64,000 nucleotides of DNA, from assembly GCF_002394865.1 (NCBI RefSeq), contig NZ_DGUZ01000013.1:97656-161655 (forward strand), in the 5' to 3' direction. Position numbers and translations under genes: made by a program. This document shows positions 27,901 to 35,553 of this stretch, one piece after another. The notes beneath the pieces were generated by a model that worked only from the letters and a program-made list of their open reading frames with translations, ran no database searches and was not told where the DNA came from. This stretch comes from Fibrobacter sp. UBA4297 (GTDB lineage: Bacteria > Fibrobacterota > Fibrobacteria > Fibrobacterales > Fibrobacteraceae). Within the stretch, counting starts at the first letter, position 1, and every line of letters starts with the position of its first letter.

Positions 27901-28774
27901 CTTGGAATGCCTAATTATGGCTGGCGCCTTGGACGATTTGCCAGGAAGCCGCGCCGTATTGATGGCTACTGTGGACCGAGCTTTGGAAGTCGCCTTGCGC
28001 AGTCAGGAAGACAAGGCCAAGGGCCAGGTCTCGCTGTTTGATCTGGGCGGTGCTGCCGCCATGCCGAATACCGCCGAAGTTCTGGAAGAAGCCGAAGATT
28101 GGACCGCGATGGAAATGCTCAACAAGGAGCGCAGCGTGCTCGGGCTTTTCCTCTCGGGGCATCCGCTTGACGAGTTCCGCCCGGAATTACAGGGATTTAC
28201 GAGCTGCTCGCTCTCGGAAGATGAAATCACCCGCTATGTGGGCGATACGGTCGTCGTGGGCGGTGTCGTTATCCGCATGCGTTCCATTGAAACAAAGCGC
28301 GGTGATACGATTGGCTCTGGCGCTATCCAGGATTTCCAGGGTGAAATCGAAATGTTCTTCAAGAAGGACGTCTGGGAACGCTTGCGCGATACGGTTTCTG
28401 TCGATGACCGCGTGCTTGTGAAGGGTGTCTTGGAACAGCAGCGCGACCGCGATGGCTACCAGATTATCGTCGAAGAAGTGATTCAGCTTGACCGCGTGCG
28501 TTGCGACATGGTGGATTACATCCATGCAAATTTCACTGTCGGCATGCTGACAGATGAATTTTTGGACAAGCTAGATGTCGAAATGAAGACCAATTTGGCC
28601 GATGAGTACTGCCATGGGTGCCAAATGGTGTTCCATTTGGAGGCAGATTCCGGATTTGAACATGTCGTTGTCCTAAAAAAATGTAAAGTTGTATATACTC
28701 AGGAATTGTTGCAGTGGCTTAAGACAGAATTAGGCGCTCTGAAGGTTTGGGTATCGAATCGTGCAAAACGTTAA
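24917..28774 (+). CDS. dnaE: DNA polymerase III alpha subunit
   Basis: The protein has 1285 residues, slightly above the usual 1160. It is the replicative polymerase. The PHP domain spans about residues 1-270, with the catalytic palm carboxylates in PDIDTDFADRDRG (about residues 504-516), then the finger and tandem helix-hairpin-helix regions (RQTGVHACGVV and following), and an OB-fold near residue 1110 (VVVGGVVIRMRS). The PHP metal site looks degenerate: the expected H-x-H reads Q-T-H (residues 7-9), and the expected GCE is GCH. Proofreading is then expected from a separate DnaQ, as in E. coli. An insertion with charged sequence at about residues 330-400 explains part of the extra length. 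The end overlaps lpxB. Confidence 0.95.
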   Translation: MAFVHLQTHSEFSILQASARLDDILAAAAAENAPAVALTDHGAMFGILEIQTRGKELNKKRKEQGLPPVKTVYGCHIYVDTPSASQKDPTTFERLTLLVENEKGYYNLLRIVSYRYEDGDRWAEIPSVPLETINEFKEGIIAIAGDYFSRYGQNVASGRDSLALEYMDRLNEIFDHDHLYISVCDNGIPQQKHVNEFNVELAKKYGREVVAVGDVHYIKPEDATSHKILRCISLKVTLNGFEDKRFPTEKFYFRTEKEMVDLFGHIPGAIENTVKIAERCNFTVKTGIGDEFWPRFKIPDEFLASEEYQSIKAIMKAEYDAEYPVVRERELKGVIKDRKKKVKANYCAEKGIAEDALTDADNAEIDRLSQPEFFDEDDNKAWNKNIHRWCKPGGDADIYITHLCNERLKWRFPDEDFKFPAHETNVGKRMYKELNCIRNMNVAGYLLIVWDFINWSREHGIPVGPGRGSAAGSLVTYIIGITDIDPLTFDLLFERFLNPERVSMPDIDTDFADRDRGRVIQYVTDKYGKECVGQIITYGMLKSKAVITDVARVLGIPPAEAKAITKLFPQRTLNFSLKQAWTGKDKKGNNLEDGYSPEPLQAMINSRASYQNLWDVAKRLEDLPRQTGVHACGVVITPTPIYNLAPLYRAAPEDTPVVMYDKHYAEDIGLLKMDFLGLINLSIIQDTVRMVEQNRNIKLVMNKIPIDDKATFELLGKGLTTTVFQFESPGMQKYLRELKPTRIFDLIAMNALYRPGPIDQIPHFIARKNGKEEIDCYHPDLEQVLGETYGVIVYQEQVMKLAQILGGYSLGGADNIRRIMAKKMPEKMAKLEPEFFQKCLDKGYDKAMIQKVWDAVLPFCGYAFNKSHAAAYAYVAYQTAYLKTHYGPEYMAASMTSKMGKTEDTVTIILECKRLGIQVLSPNINTSLGVFSANTKGQILYGLAGIRNVGIAVVEDVVAERERRGIYKDIFDFCKRVTEYQAAQPEKRPPLNKKVLECLIMAGALDDLPGSRAVLMATVDRALEVALRSQEDKAKGQVSLFDLGGAAAMPNTAEVLEEAEDWTAMEMLNKERSVLGLFLSGHPLDEFRPELQGFTSCSLSEDEITRYVGDTVVVGGVVIRMRSIETKRGDTIGSGAIQDFQGEIEMFFKKDVWERLRDTVSVDDRVLVKGVLEQQRDRDGYQIIVEEVIQLDRVRCDMVDYIHANFTVGMLTDEFLDKLDVEMKTNLADEYCHGCQMVFHLEADSGFEHVVVLKKCKVVYTQELLQWLKTELGALKVWVSNRAKR

Positions 28775-29927
28775 CGAAGAAAATTCTCCTTATATCCTCT
28801 TCTGTGCAGGGGAGGATTCCGGCGACATGATTGGCGCCGAGATGGTGTCGACGGCTGTACAGCAGGGCTTTAAAGTCATTGGCTTGGGCGGTCCGTTGAT
28901 GCAGGAGAAAGGGTTACAGCCCTTGTGGGACTATAACGAACTCCCGGTTTCGGGCGTGGGCGATGTGGTGCCGAAGTATTTCTCGTTAAAGAACGTTTTT
29001 GAAGTCTTGAGCGATGCCGCTGAATCCAAGAAATGCCTTGGCATTGTGGCGATTGACTACCCTGGTTTTAACATGAAGCTTGCGCGCCTTGCTAAAAAGT
29101 GGGGAAAGCCCATGCTTTATGTGGCGCCTCCGCAAATTTGGGCCTGGAAGTCCAAGCGGGCTAGCCTTTTTAAGCAGGCTCACAATATACGCTTGGCGGT
29201 GTTCTTCGATATTGAGGCCCAGGCGTATAAGCAGATGGGTGTCGAAACGGCCCGTATCAAGCATCCGATTGCAAGCTGGGTCTATGACCAGGTCGAGCCG
29301 CGTTCTGATATTTTGCTTTTGCCGGGAAGCCGCCGTGATAGTGCACTTCGTAACTTGCCTTCGTTTGTGACTGTTGCCGAAAGGTATCGCAATGTGTGGG
29401 CGGATCGCAATTCGGGACCACTACCGGACGTAATCGTCGTTGCTTCGCGCGAGCATTTGGAAGTGCCGCTTCTGGTGGCTCTGGAATCGCTTTACGAAGG
29501 ACGCTTGCCGAGTTGGCTAAAAGTCGTCGTGGCGCCTAAGTTAATCAGCGAACGTTTGAATTTTTATTCAAGCTATTCGGCCGCGCTAACCTCGTTTGGT
29601 ACAAGTACGCTCGAAATGGCGTGCGCTGGTATTCCGTTTGCGGCCTGCATTGTGCCGGATTTTCTCACGTACGCGATGGGCAAGTTCATGGTCAAGTCCG
29701 AATTTCTGTCGCTCCCGAATGCGATTTTTGGTTGCGGCGTGACTCCGGAATTTATCATTCGCCATAAGCTGAACGACCGTATGACCGATGCCATTGTCGA
29801 TGCTTTGTTCCAGCAAGACATTGGCACTGCAGACGAAATCGCCCTCCGTCTCCGCAAGGCTCTGGATGTCGGTAAGACATCTAGCGAGCTAGTGTCTGAA
29901 TTTCTTGCTCAGTTCCTCAAGCGTTAA
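28761..29927 (+). CDS. lpxB: Lipid-A-disaccharide synthase
   Basis: The protein has 388 residues. It joins UDP-2,3-diacylglucosamine and lipid X to form the lipid A disaccharide (GT19). The signature segments are ILFCAGEDSGDMIGAEMV, then GVGDVVPKYF, then GIVAIDYPGFNMKLARLAKK, then YVAPPQIWAWKSKRA, and near the C-terminus TSFGTSTLEMACAGIPF. The GTG start lies inside the end of dnaE (14-base overlap), so expression is probably coupled to it. The 3' end overlaps the end of mutL on the opposite strand by 39 bases. Its presence indicates an LPS-type outer membrane. Confidence 0.93.
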   Translation: MQNVNEENSPYILFCAGEDSGDMIGAEMVSTAVQQGFKVIGLGGPLMQEKGLQPLWDYNELPVSGVGDVVPKYFSLKNVFEVLSDAAESKKCLGIVAIDYPGFNMKLARLAKKWGKPMLYVAPPQIWAWKSKRASLFKQAHNIRLAVFFDIEAQAYKQMGVETARIKHPIASWVYDQVEPRSDILLLPGSRRDSALRNLPSFVTVAERYRNVWADRNSGPLPDVIVVASREHLEVPLLVALESLYEGRLPSWLKVVVAPKLISERLNFYSSYSAALTSFGTSTLEMACAGIPFAACIVPDFLTYAMGKFMVKSEFLSLPNAIFGCGVTPEFIIRHKLNDRMTDAIVDALFQQDIGTADEIALRLRKALDVGKTSSELVSEFLAQFLKR

Positions 29928-31844
29928 GCGCATGAGCGTCGGACTCCCGAACGGGGACTTGAGCGGATCCTGCGTAATCATGAGCTGGCTTACGAGCGCC
30001 GTGATTTCTTCGGGCTTGAGCTTGTCACCCGCCTGGTAAGCGTTCGTCTTTGCCCAGGATTTTGCAATCGCTTCCTGGAACTTAACCATGTCATTCTTGG
30101 TGTCGTTTTCGTCGACATCATTTAGGAAATCGTGAACCGCTTTGGCGGCACGCGAAAGTGGGAGAGCGCTTGGAATCGAGCGAATCTGGTAGGTGTCGCC
30201 TCCGAACGGCTCGACGAAGAATCCGAGCTTGCGCAGTTGCTCATCGACGTTTCGGAAGATTTCTTTCTCTTGCTTGGAAAGGTCGATGAGTTCCGGGAAC
30301 AGAAGTTCCTGGCTATCTTGCATGATGTTGTTCTGGAGCGATTCCATCGCTTGTTCAAAGAGCACTCGCGTGTGGGCGGCATGCTGGTCGATAATCAAGA
30401 GACCATTGGAATCTTCGCCGGCGATGTAGGTGTTTGCAATCTGGAAGAACGAGGGCGGCGCCCACGGCGTCTCGGGAGGCGGAGCGGGCTTACTGTGGTC
30501 GGGTTCCAGCGAAATAATCTTGCCGTATTCGGGGAGCGAAAAGAGGTCCTGAACGTCGTCGCTTACGTCGTATTTAGACTTTTTGTCCGAAAGCGTATTC
30601 GCGGCACTTGCGGGCTTTGCGTACGGTTTATTTGCCGATGCATTTGCCGGGGTTATGCCTGCATAATCCCTTTTTGCGAAGGGATTTTCCCACGGCAAGT
30701 CGTTTTGCGGCTGGGTCTGTGTAGCGAATGTCGGTTGCGCGGGTGTTTCGAAAACCGGTGCTTCGGGCATAGTCGTTGCCGAAGTCGCAGACGATGGCTG
30801 CACAGATGGTGCCTGCTTTCCCATAAATTCATCGCTCAAGTCGATGAAGGGGGAGTTTGCTTCTAAATCCTTAGTAAATGTATCGCGGATGGCGTGCGTG
30901 ACGACTAGGAACACCAAGTTCCCGTTCGCAAAACGGACTTCACGTTTGGCTGGGTGCACGTTGATGTCGAATTCCATGTCCGGCATGTCCAAGAACAGTA
31001 CCGTTACGGGCTTGCACTGCGCTCCATACGGCTCGTAAGCTTGCGAAACAGCCTTGCTCACCATCTTGTTTTCAATGGGGCGGTTCCTCATGAAAAGGAA
31101 CTGGTGGTTGCGTTTGCCGTTTGTTTCGGTCGTGGGCGAGATGTAGCCTGTCACATGGACGCCTGCTTCGGTGTAATCGACAGGGAGCAAACTTTTGGCG
31201 ACCTTTGAACCAATAGCTTCAGCGATGCGGCTGCGGAGTTCTCCGGGAACGCCGGTAAAGACCGTTCTATCGCCTACTTTATAGTCAAAGCGAATTTCCG
31301 GGTGCGAAATGGCGGTCTTTAATACGATGTCTAAAATGCGGGAGCATTCGGACGTTTCACTGCCGAGGAACGTGCGGCGCACAGGAGTGTTGTAGAACAG
31401 GTCTTCGACGAGGAATGTGGTGCCGCGGCTCGCCTGGACATCTTCTTTTTCAATAACTTCACCACCCTTTACGACGATGCGGCCACTTTCGCCTTCTTGC
31501 GTGGCGCTAGTGATGGTCAGCTTCGAAACGGCTGCGATGGAGGCGACTGCTTCACCGCGGAAACCGTTTGTCTGGAGGTGGAATAAGTCGTCTGCGTTTG
31601 TTAGTTTGGATGTAGTGTGGCGGAGGTAGCACAGGTCCAAATCGGCGGCCCCCATGCCCTTACCGTTGTCTGTGACCTGGATTTTTTTCTTTCCACCTTG
31701 TTCAATCTGGACTTGAATTCGGGTTGCTCCGGCGTCAATTGCGTTTTCTATAAGTTCCTTGACAGCCGATGCCGGGCGCTCAATGACCTCGCCAGCAGCA
31801 ATTTTATTGATGATTTCATCGGATAAAAGGTGAATTTCAGCCAT
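29889..31844 (-). CDS. mutL: DNA mismatch repair protein MutL, endonuclease motif degenerate
   Basis: The protein has 651 residues. The N-terminal GHKL ATPase is intact: ELIENAIDAGAT, DNGKGM and GFRGEAVASIAAVSKL, with the second transducer domain to about residue 330. A Pro/Ala-rich linker spans about residues 345-440, and the C-terminal dimerisation domain about 460-651. In nicking MutL proteins the latter carries DQHA-x2-E-x4-E; here it is DQHAAHTRVLFE (486-497), with Thr for the first Glu. The C-P-H-G-R-P motif reads S-P-F-G-S-P (630-635), and the Cys of SCK/ACR is also missing (KTNAYQAGD). It should therefore be endonuclease-deficient, like E. coli MutL. It starts divergently from the gene at 31946. 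Confidence 0.93.
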   Translation of the reverse strand: MAEIHLLSDEIINKIAAGEVIERPASAVKELIENAIDAGATRIQVQIEQGGKKKIQVTDNGKGMGAADLDLCYLRHTTSKLTNADDLFHLQTNGFRGEAVASIAAVSKLTITSATQEGESGRIVVKGGEVIEKEDVQASRGTTFLVEDLFYNTPVRRTFLGSETSECSRILDIVLKTAISHPEIRFDYKVGDRTVFTGVPGELRSRIAEAIGSKVAKSLLPVDYTEAGVHVTGYISPTTETNGKRNHQFLFMRNRPIENKMVSKAVSQAYEPYGAQCKPVTVLFLDMPDMEFDINVHPAKREVRFANGNLVFLVVTHAIRDTFTKDLEANSPFIDLSDEFMGKQAPSVQPSSATSATTMPEAPVFETPAQPTFATQTQPQNDLPWENPFAKRDYAGITPANASANKPYAKPASAANTLSDKKSKYDVSDDVQDLFSLPEYGKIISLEPDHSKPAPPPETPWAPPSFFQIANTYIAGEDSNGLLIIDQHAAHTRVLFEQAMESLQNNIMQDSQELLFPELIDLSKQEKEIFRNVDEQLRKLGFFVEPFGGDTYQIRSIPSALPLSRAAKAVHDFLNDVDENDTKNDMVKFQEAIAKSWAKTNAYQAGDKLKPEEITALVSQLMITQDPLKSPFGSPTLMRLTLEELSKKFRH

Positions 31845-31945
31845 TTTCGCTTTTATATGTAGCTCTTTGTATATATTTTCTAATATTTGATTGCTATATT
31901 ATAAATATAGCTAATGAATTTTTATGAACAAGTGAGGTGAGTGAA

Positions 31946-33244
31946 ATGGTTTCAAATCTATTCCTTCAGCTAGCACACATTGAATTACTGATGTCTTACC
32001 CGGTCAAGGACATTCTGACCTTGGTCAAACGAGATTCGCGATTCAATGTGAAACTTCTAAATGATTTGTACTTCGAAGATTCATACGTAGATGAAAGCGC
32101 TTACCGATTCATAATGGACAATATCGTCGCGTGGTTGTACGAACGCGGTGAAAATCCAGATGAATTCATCGAACGCATCGTGAAGCGTTGCGCCGCTTTT
32201 GAAGCTGTTCCCGCTCGTAGCGTTCTCCGCTCTTACTTGCCGTTTGTCTCTTCGTTCTACTCTGCTGAAGACGCTCGTGAACTCTGCCTCGAAATCATTC
32301 CGAAACGCTACCCGTTCCTTACTAAGGCCAGTATCCTCCGTAACGAAGTTATTGACGGCAATCGCAGGGTGGACTTCACGTTCCAGTTCGAGACTCCGGG
32401 TGTCCTTGCTGCAAATCCCATGCGCTGGATCCGTAGCATGATCAACATCGGACCGCTTCTCTTGAACACGCCTGCATATGAACACATTAGCTACCTCGCC
32501 ACGCAGACCTCGTTTATTGAAGCTCTTGAAAACAGAGTTCCCGCCGAAATGAAGGATGACGGTGGTGTGTATATCAAGGGTGAACTTGTTGGCCGCCATG
32601 CCACGTTTGAAGACTGCATTAAGGAACACAACCTTGAATGGAAGAGCGACGTCGAAAAGAGCATTGGCTGTGTGCGTTCTTTGGTCGACATCCGCGACCC
32701 GAAGACCGGTGCGCTCCTCATCGAAAAGGATTGCTACTACGGTGCTCCGGCTTACGTTCTTGAATTCAACTTCAAGGCTAACGTTAATGCTTCCGAACCG
32801 TTCCTCAAGCTCATGAGTTCTGTCGTTAAACAGGAATTCGCAGCTTGGGCTCCGATCCAGAAGGCCCATGAACAGCTCCTCGATGCGATGAACGATTCCG
32901 TCACAATCGTGTACTACAAGAGCGATGACTCCATCTCCGTGAACAGCAAGCACCTCATGCGTAACGTTCCGGCTCGAATCCTCCGCAACTTGCTCCGCGA
33001 ATACACTGTGACTGGCCGTGAAGAATACGAGAACCGCGAATTCAAGCGCGACCCGGCTATTTGCATGGATCCGCTCCGCCCGAACTTCGAGAGCAGGTTG
33101 AACCGCGTCATTGCCCATATCAACGGCTCTGACGATCCGGAACATCCGAGCGAAGGTGTGAAGAAGTATTTCGAAATTGAACGCCATCGTCGCGGTGGTT
33201 TCCGCTTCGTTCCGAAGTGCAAAATTATCTTCCGCGAAGAATAA
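31946..33244 (+). CDS. Conserved hypothetical protein
   Basis: 432 residues from the ATG at 31946, preferred over the GTG nine bases earlier because GAGGTGA is well placed in front. No signal peptide or membrane segment is present and I do not recognise a family. The N-terminal third (about 1-130) is helical. The middle (about 130-300) is mixed with strand-like segments (RRVDFTFQFETPG; APAYVLEFNFKANVN). The C-terminal part (SKHLMRNVPARILRNLLREY, then NREFKRDPAICMDPLRPNFESRL) is basic and could be a winged-helix-like DNA-binding end. It is the divergent neighbour of mutL. Codon use is like housekeeping genes. Confidence 0.7.
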   Translation: MVSNLFLQLAHIELLMSYPVKDILTLVKRDSRFNVKLLNDLYFEDSYVDESAYRFIMDNIVAWLYERGENPDEFIERIVKRCAAFEAVPARSVLRSYLPFVSSFYSAEDARELCLEIIPKRYPFLTKASILRNEVIDGNRRVDFTFQFETPGVLAANPMRWIRSMINIGPLLLNTPAYEHISYLATQTSFIEALENRVPAEMKDDGGVYIKGELVGRHATFEDCIKEHNLEWKSDVEKSIGCVRSLVDIRDPKTGALLIEKDCYYGAPAYVLEFNFKANVNASEPFLKLMSSVVKQEFAAWAPIQKAHEQLLDAMNDSVTIVYYKSDDSISVNSKHLMRNVPARILRNLLREYTVTGREEYENREFKRDPAICMDPLRPNFESRLNRVIAHINGSDDPEHPSEGVKKYFEIERHRRGGFRFVPKCKIIFREE

Positions 33245-33390
33245 GATTTACTTTGTTCTTGCTGCTTTTTTGCGGATTGTAAAGTGAAGTTTATGATTGG
33301 TAGTAAAAGGTAAGAACGGTAAATTTTATTAAGTGAAGAAATAAGAAAAACGAAAGAATCGGACCCCTATCATTTTGGTATATTTAGAGT

Positions 33391-33527
33391 GTTGAGAATG
33401 GTTGGAAAGGTAAATCCTGAAACGACTTTATCATTGCTCCCCTCCTGATAGGTTCAAGGTTCTGGAAACCGCTCAATATTTTCTCCTTCTTAGGAAAGGG
33501 CTCTTCTAGAGCCCTTTCTCTTTTTTT
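33391..33527 (+). ncRNA. Candidate structured small RNA with C-rich apical loop
   Basis: A rod-like hairpin can be drawn by hand: TTGAG (33392-33396)/CTCAA (33472-33476), GGTT/AACC, CCTGAA (33416-33421)/TTC-A-AGG (33453-33459) and TTTATCA/TGATAGG, closed by the loop TTGCTCCCCTCC (33434-33445). A -10-like TATATT at 33379-33384 would place the start at about 33391, and a strong terminator follows, giving a transcript of about 135 nt with no open reading frame. The exposed CUCCCCUCC is complementary to Shine-Dalgarno sequences, as in C-rich-loop regulatory RNAs such as RsaE. It does not show the 4.5S or tmRNA signatures. Confidence 0.45.
33494..33527 (+). terminator. Rho-independent terminator of the candidate small RNA
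   Basis: GAAAGGGCTC and GAGCCCTTTC pair perfectly around TTCTA and are followed by CTTTTTTT. The nearest upstream gene ends at 33244, about 250 bases before, which supports an independent transcript. Confidence 0.85.
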
Positions 33528-33542
33528 ATGCACTTTCATCCT

Positions 33543-33613
33543 GGCGCAAGCGCCAACCTTACGGCTCAGCCATGACCATACAAGTATGGTCGCGGCGCTC
33601 GCCTTTTAAGGTT
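33543..33613. repeat. Compound palindrome, REP-like
   Basis: Three nested or adjacent palindromes occur: GGCGC-AA-GCGCC (33543-33554), an outer AACCTTA (33555-33561)/TAAGGTT (33607-33613), and an inner GACCATA-CAAG-TATGGTC (33574-33591). No gene is present, and the arrangement resembles a clover-like mobile intergenic repeat. No second copy was noticed in the window. Confidence 0.5.
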
Positions 33614-33684
33614 GTGGCCGACGCTCTATTCTCACAACGTACTGCTTTTAAATTATTGATTGTATATCAGTCACGCTATTTATG

Positions 33685-33714
33685 AAATAAAAAAGCCCGC
33701 ATCATGTGATGCGG
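33685..33714 (-). terminator. Rho-independent terminator of thrC
   Basis: Read on the minus strand, CCGCATCA and TGATGCGG pair around CA and are followed by GGCTTTTTTATTT. It lies about 85 bases beyond the thrC stop codon. Between it and thrC is another GACTAATGACTATTGACTAG-type low-complexity tract (about 33721-33755). Confidence 0.8.
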
Positions 33715-33797
33715 ACCTCTCTAATAACTAATGACTATTGACTAGTGACTAACCAGTAATTAGCGGCGGCTTAGGGCCATTGACTAATGCTTGCGCA

Positions 33798-35138
33798 TTA
33801 GCGACGGCGGGCAGCCATCTCTTTCTTCAAGATGTCCATGACGGCGCCGATTTCGGCAGGAGCCTTGAACACCGGGTTTGCGTACTTGCTTGCGATGTTT
33901 TCGAGCTTCTGTTCGTGGTAGCCGACCTTGAATTCCGTGAACTTGAGGCCGTGTGCCGTGCTGATGACGACGACGTTTTCGTCCTTAGCAATCTTGCCTG
34001 CGGCAACGAGCTTTTCGAGAGCGCCGAGAGCGACACCCGTATGCGGGCAGCAGTAGAGACCGATGCGGTCGCCGCGGTGGGCTGCGTTTGCGAGTTCTTC
34101 TTCAGAGACGCTTACGACCATGCCGTTTGTCTTCTGGATAGCGCGGACTGCCTTCGGGTAGCTGACCGGGTTACCGATCTGGATAGCGGAGGCGAGAGTC
34201 TTCTTTGCCTGAACCGGAACGAGCTTGTCGAAGCCGCGTTCGTATGCCTGGTAGAACGGGTTTGCGTTTTCTGCCTGAGCAACGATGATGCGCGGAATGC
34301 GGTCGATGAGGCCCATGGCCTTGCAGTCTTCGAAGCCCTTGGCAAGTGCGCTCACGTTACCGAGGTTACCACCCGGGATAATCACGGTGTCAGGCACCGT
34401 CCAACCGAGTTCCTGGCAGATTTCCGGAGAAATCGTCTTCTGGCCTTCGACGCGGAGGCTGTTCATGGAGTTGGCGAGGTAAATGCGGTTGTCCTTTGTG
34501 ACTTCCTGAACGATCTTCATGCAACCGTCAAAGTCGGTGTCGAGCGCAAGCACGATGCTGCCGTTAGAAATCGGCTGGATGAGCTGTGCGGTGCTGGTTT
34601 TGCCGGCCGGGAGGAACACGATGGAAGGAATGCCTGCCTTTGCGCAGTAGGCGCTGAGGGCTGCAGAAGTATCGCCTGTTGAAGCGCAAGCGACAGCGTC
34701 AATCGGGTGGATGCCCTTCTTGATGATGTGGTTCACCTGGCTTACGAGAACCGTCATGCCGAGGTCCTTGAAGGAACCCGTGTGGGAGTTGCCGCAGAGC
34801 TTCACCTTGAGGCTTCCGATGCCGAGTTCCTTGGCGAGCGGGGCTGCGTCAAAGAGCGGGCTCCAGCCTTCGCGCATGGTGACGATGTCTTCAACCGGAA
34901 TATCCGGGAGCACCATTTCGCGCTTGCTCCAAATACCACTCATGTCTTCGGGCTTAAAGCTCATGCGGCGTTCGGCAAAGAGCTTCTTCCATTCTTCCGG
35001 GCTGCGGCTGGCGAGCGCTGCACGGTCGTGTTCGACTTCGAGCAGGCTACCGTCCACCTTGCTGCGGTAAATGACGTCGGTCAGCGGGTAGGTGTCGTCG
35101 CCGTTGATGTTTCTAAAATGAGCGTTAAACTGAGACAT
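33798..35138 (-). CDS. thrC: Threonine synthase
   Basis: 446 residues from the ATG at 35138, chosen because AAGAGG precedes it and the N-terminus (MSQFNAHFRNINGDDTYPL) then fits. The enzyme turns O-phosphohomoserine into threonine with pyridoxal phosphate. The PLP lysine lies in NSHTGSFKDLGMTVLV. Further family segments are ACASTGDTSAALSAYCAKAG, VIIPGGNLGNVSALAKGFE and HTGVALGALEKLV. It is a single gene with its own terminator, and no other threonine-pathway gene is close by. The 3' end lies beside an inverted CTAATGC/GCATTAG pair. Confidence 0.93.
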   Translation of the reverse strand: MSQFNAHFRNINGDDTYPLTDVIYRSKVDGSLLEVEHDRAALASRSPEEWKKLFAERRMSFKPEDMSGIWSKREMVLPDIPVEDIVTMREGWSPLFDAAPLAKELGIGSLKVKLCGNSHTGSFKDLGMTVLVSQVNHIIKKGIHPIDAVACASTGDTSAALSAYCAKAGIPSIVFLPAGKTSTAQLIQPISNGSIVLALDTDFDGCMKIVQEVTKDNRIYLANSMNSLRVEGQKTISPEICQELGWTVPDTVIIPGGNLGNVSALAKGFEDCKAMGLIDRIPRIIVAQAENANPFYQAYERGFDKLVPVQAKKTLASAIQIGNPVSYPKAVRAIQKTNGMVVSVSEEELANAAHRGDRIGLYCCPHTGVALGALEKLVAAGKIAKDENVVVISTAHGLKFTEFKVGYHEQKLENIASKYANPVFKAPAEIGAVMDILKKEMAARRR

Positions 35139-35553
35139 AATAATCCTCTTGAATTTTACGAGGCAAATATAGCAATTTAGTCTTTGGTCGTTAGTCATTA
35201 GTCGTTGGTCGTCAAGACAATTAGGATTTTGGAATTTGGAGTTCGGAGTTGTATAAATCGCGGCGAAGCCGCCAAATTAAGTAATTGTACTTTCGTTTTA
35301 CTCAAGTACCTAATGCTGGGCTCGGAAATAGGCTTGCAAGCAATCCTGCTTCACTCGCCCTATGCATTAGTCCTAATTCCTACTTCCTAATTCCGAATTA
35401 TCTAAGTTCTGCCAACTAAGTTCTACCGACTAAGTTCTACCAATTAAGTTCTGCCAACTAACCACCTCCTACTTCCTACCGCCTACTTCCGACTCTATGT
35501 AATTTGCTATATTATGGGCGAAATTTATTTACAAGTAATACTCGGAGTTCTGA
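35139..35553. other. Intergenic region rich in low-complexity repeats
   Basis: No gene is seen. It holds a TCGTTAGTCATTAGTCGTTGG tract (about 35188-35209, upstream of thrC on its strand), then CTAATTCCTACTTCCTAATT (about 35372-35391), a four-unit 14-bp tandem array (35403-35458), and CTCCTACTTCCTACC (about 35467-35481), ending just before the promoter of the lipoprotein gene at 35554. Confidence 0.6.
35403..35458. repeat. 14-bp tandem repeat, four units
   Basis: TAAGTTCTGCCAAC, TAAGTTCTACCGAC, TAAGTTCTACCAAT and TAAGTTCTGCCAAC follow each other without gaps, with the first and last units identical. It belongs to the wider low-complexity family beside gene starts. Confidence 0.75.

Noticed and set aside
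33391..33480. Possible 4.5S (SRP) RNA or 6S RNA
   Set aside because: The fold lacks the conserved GGAA tetraloop with the AGCAG internal loop of SRP RNA, and it is too short and has no central bubble for 6S; it is kept only as an unnamed candidate.
35403..35458. Possible CRISPR array
   Set aside because: The 14-bp units are directly adjacent without spacers and there are no cas genes, so it is a simple tandem repeat.
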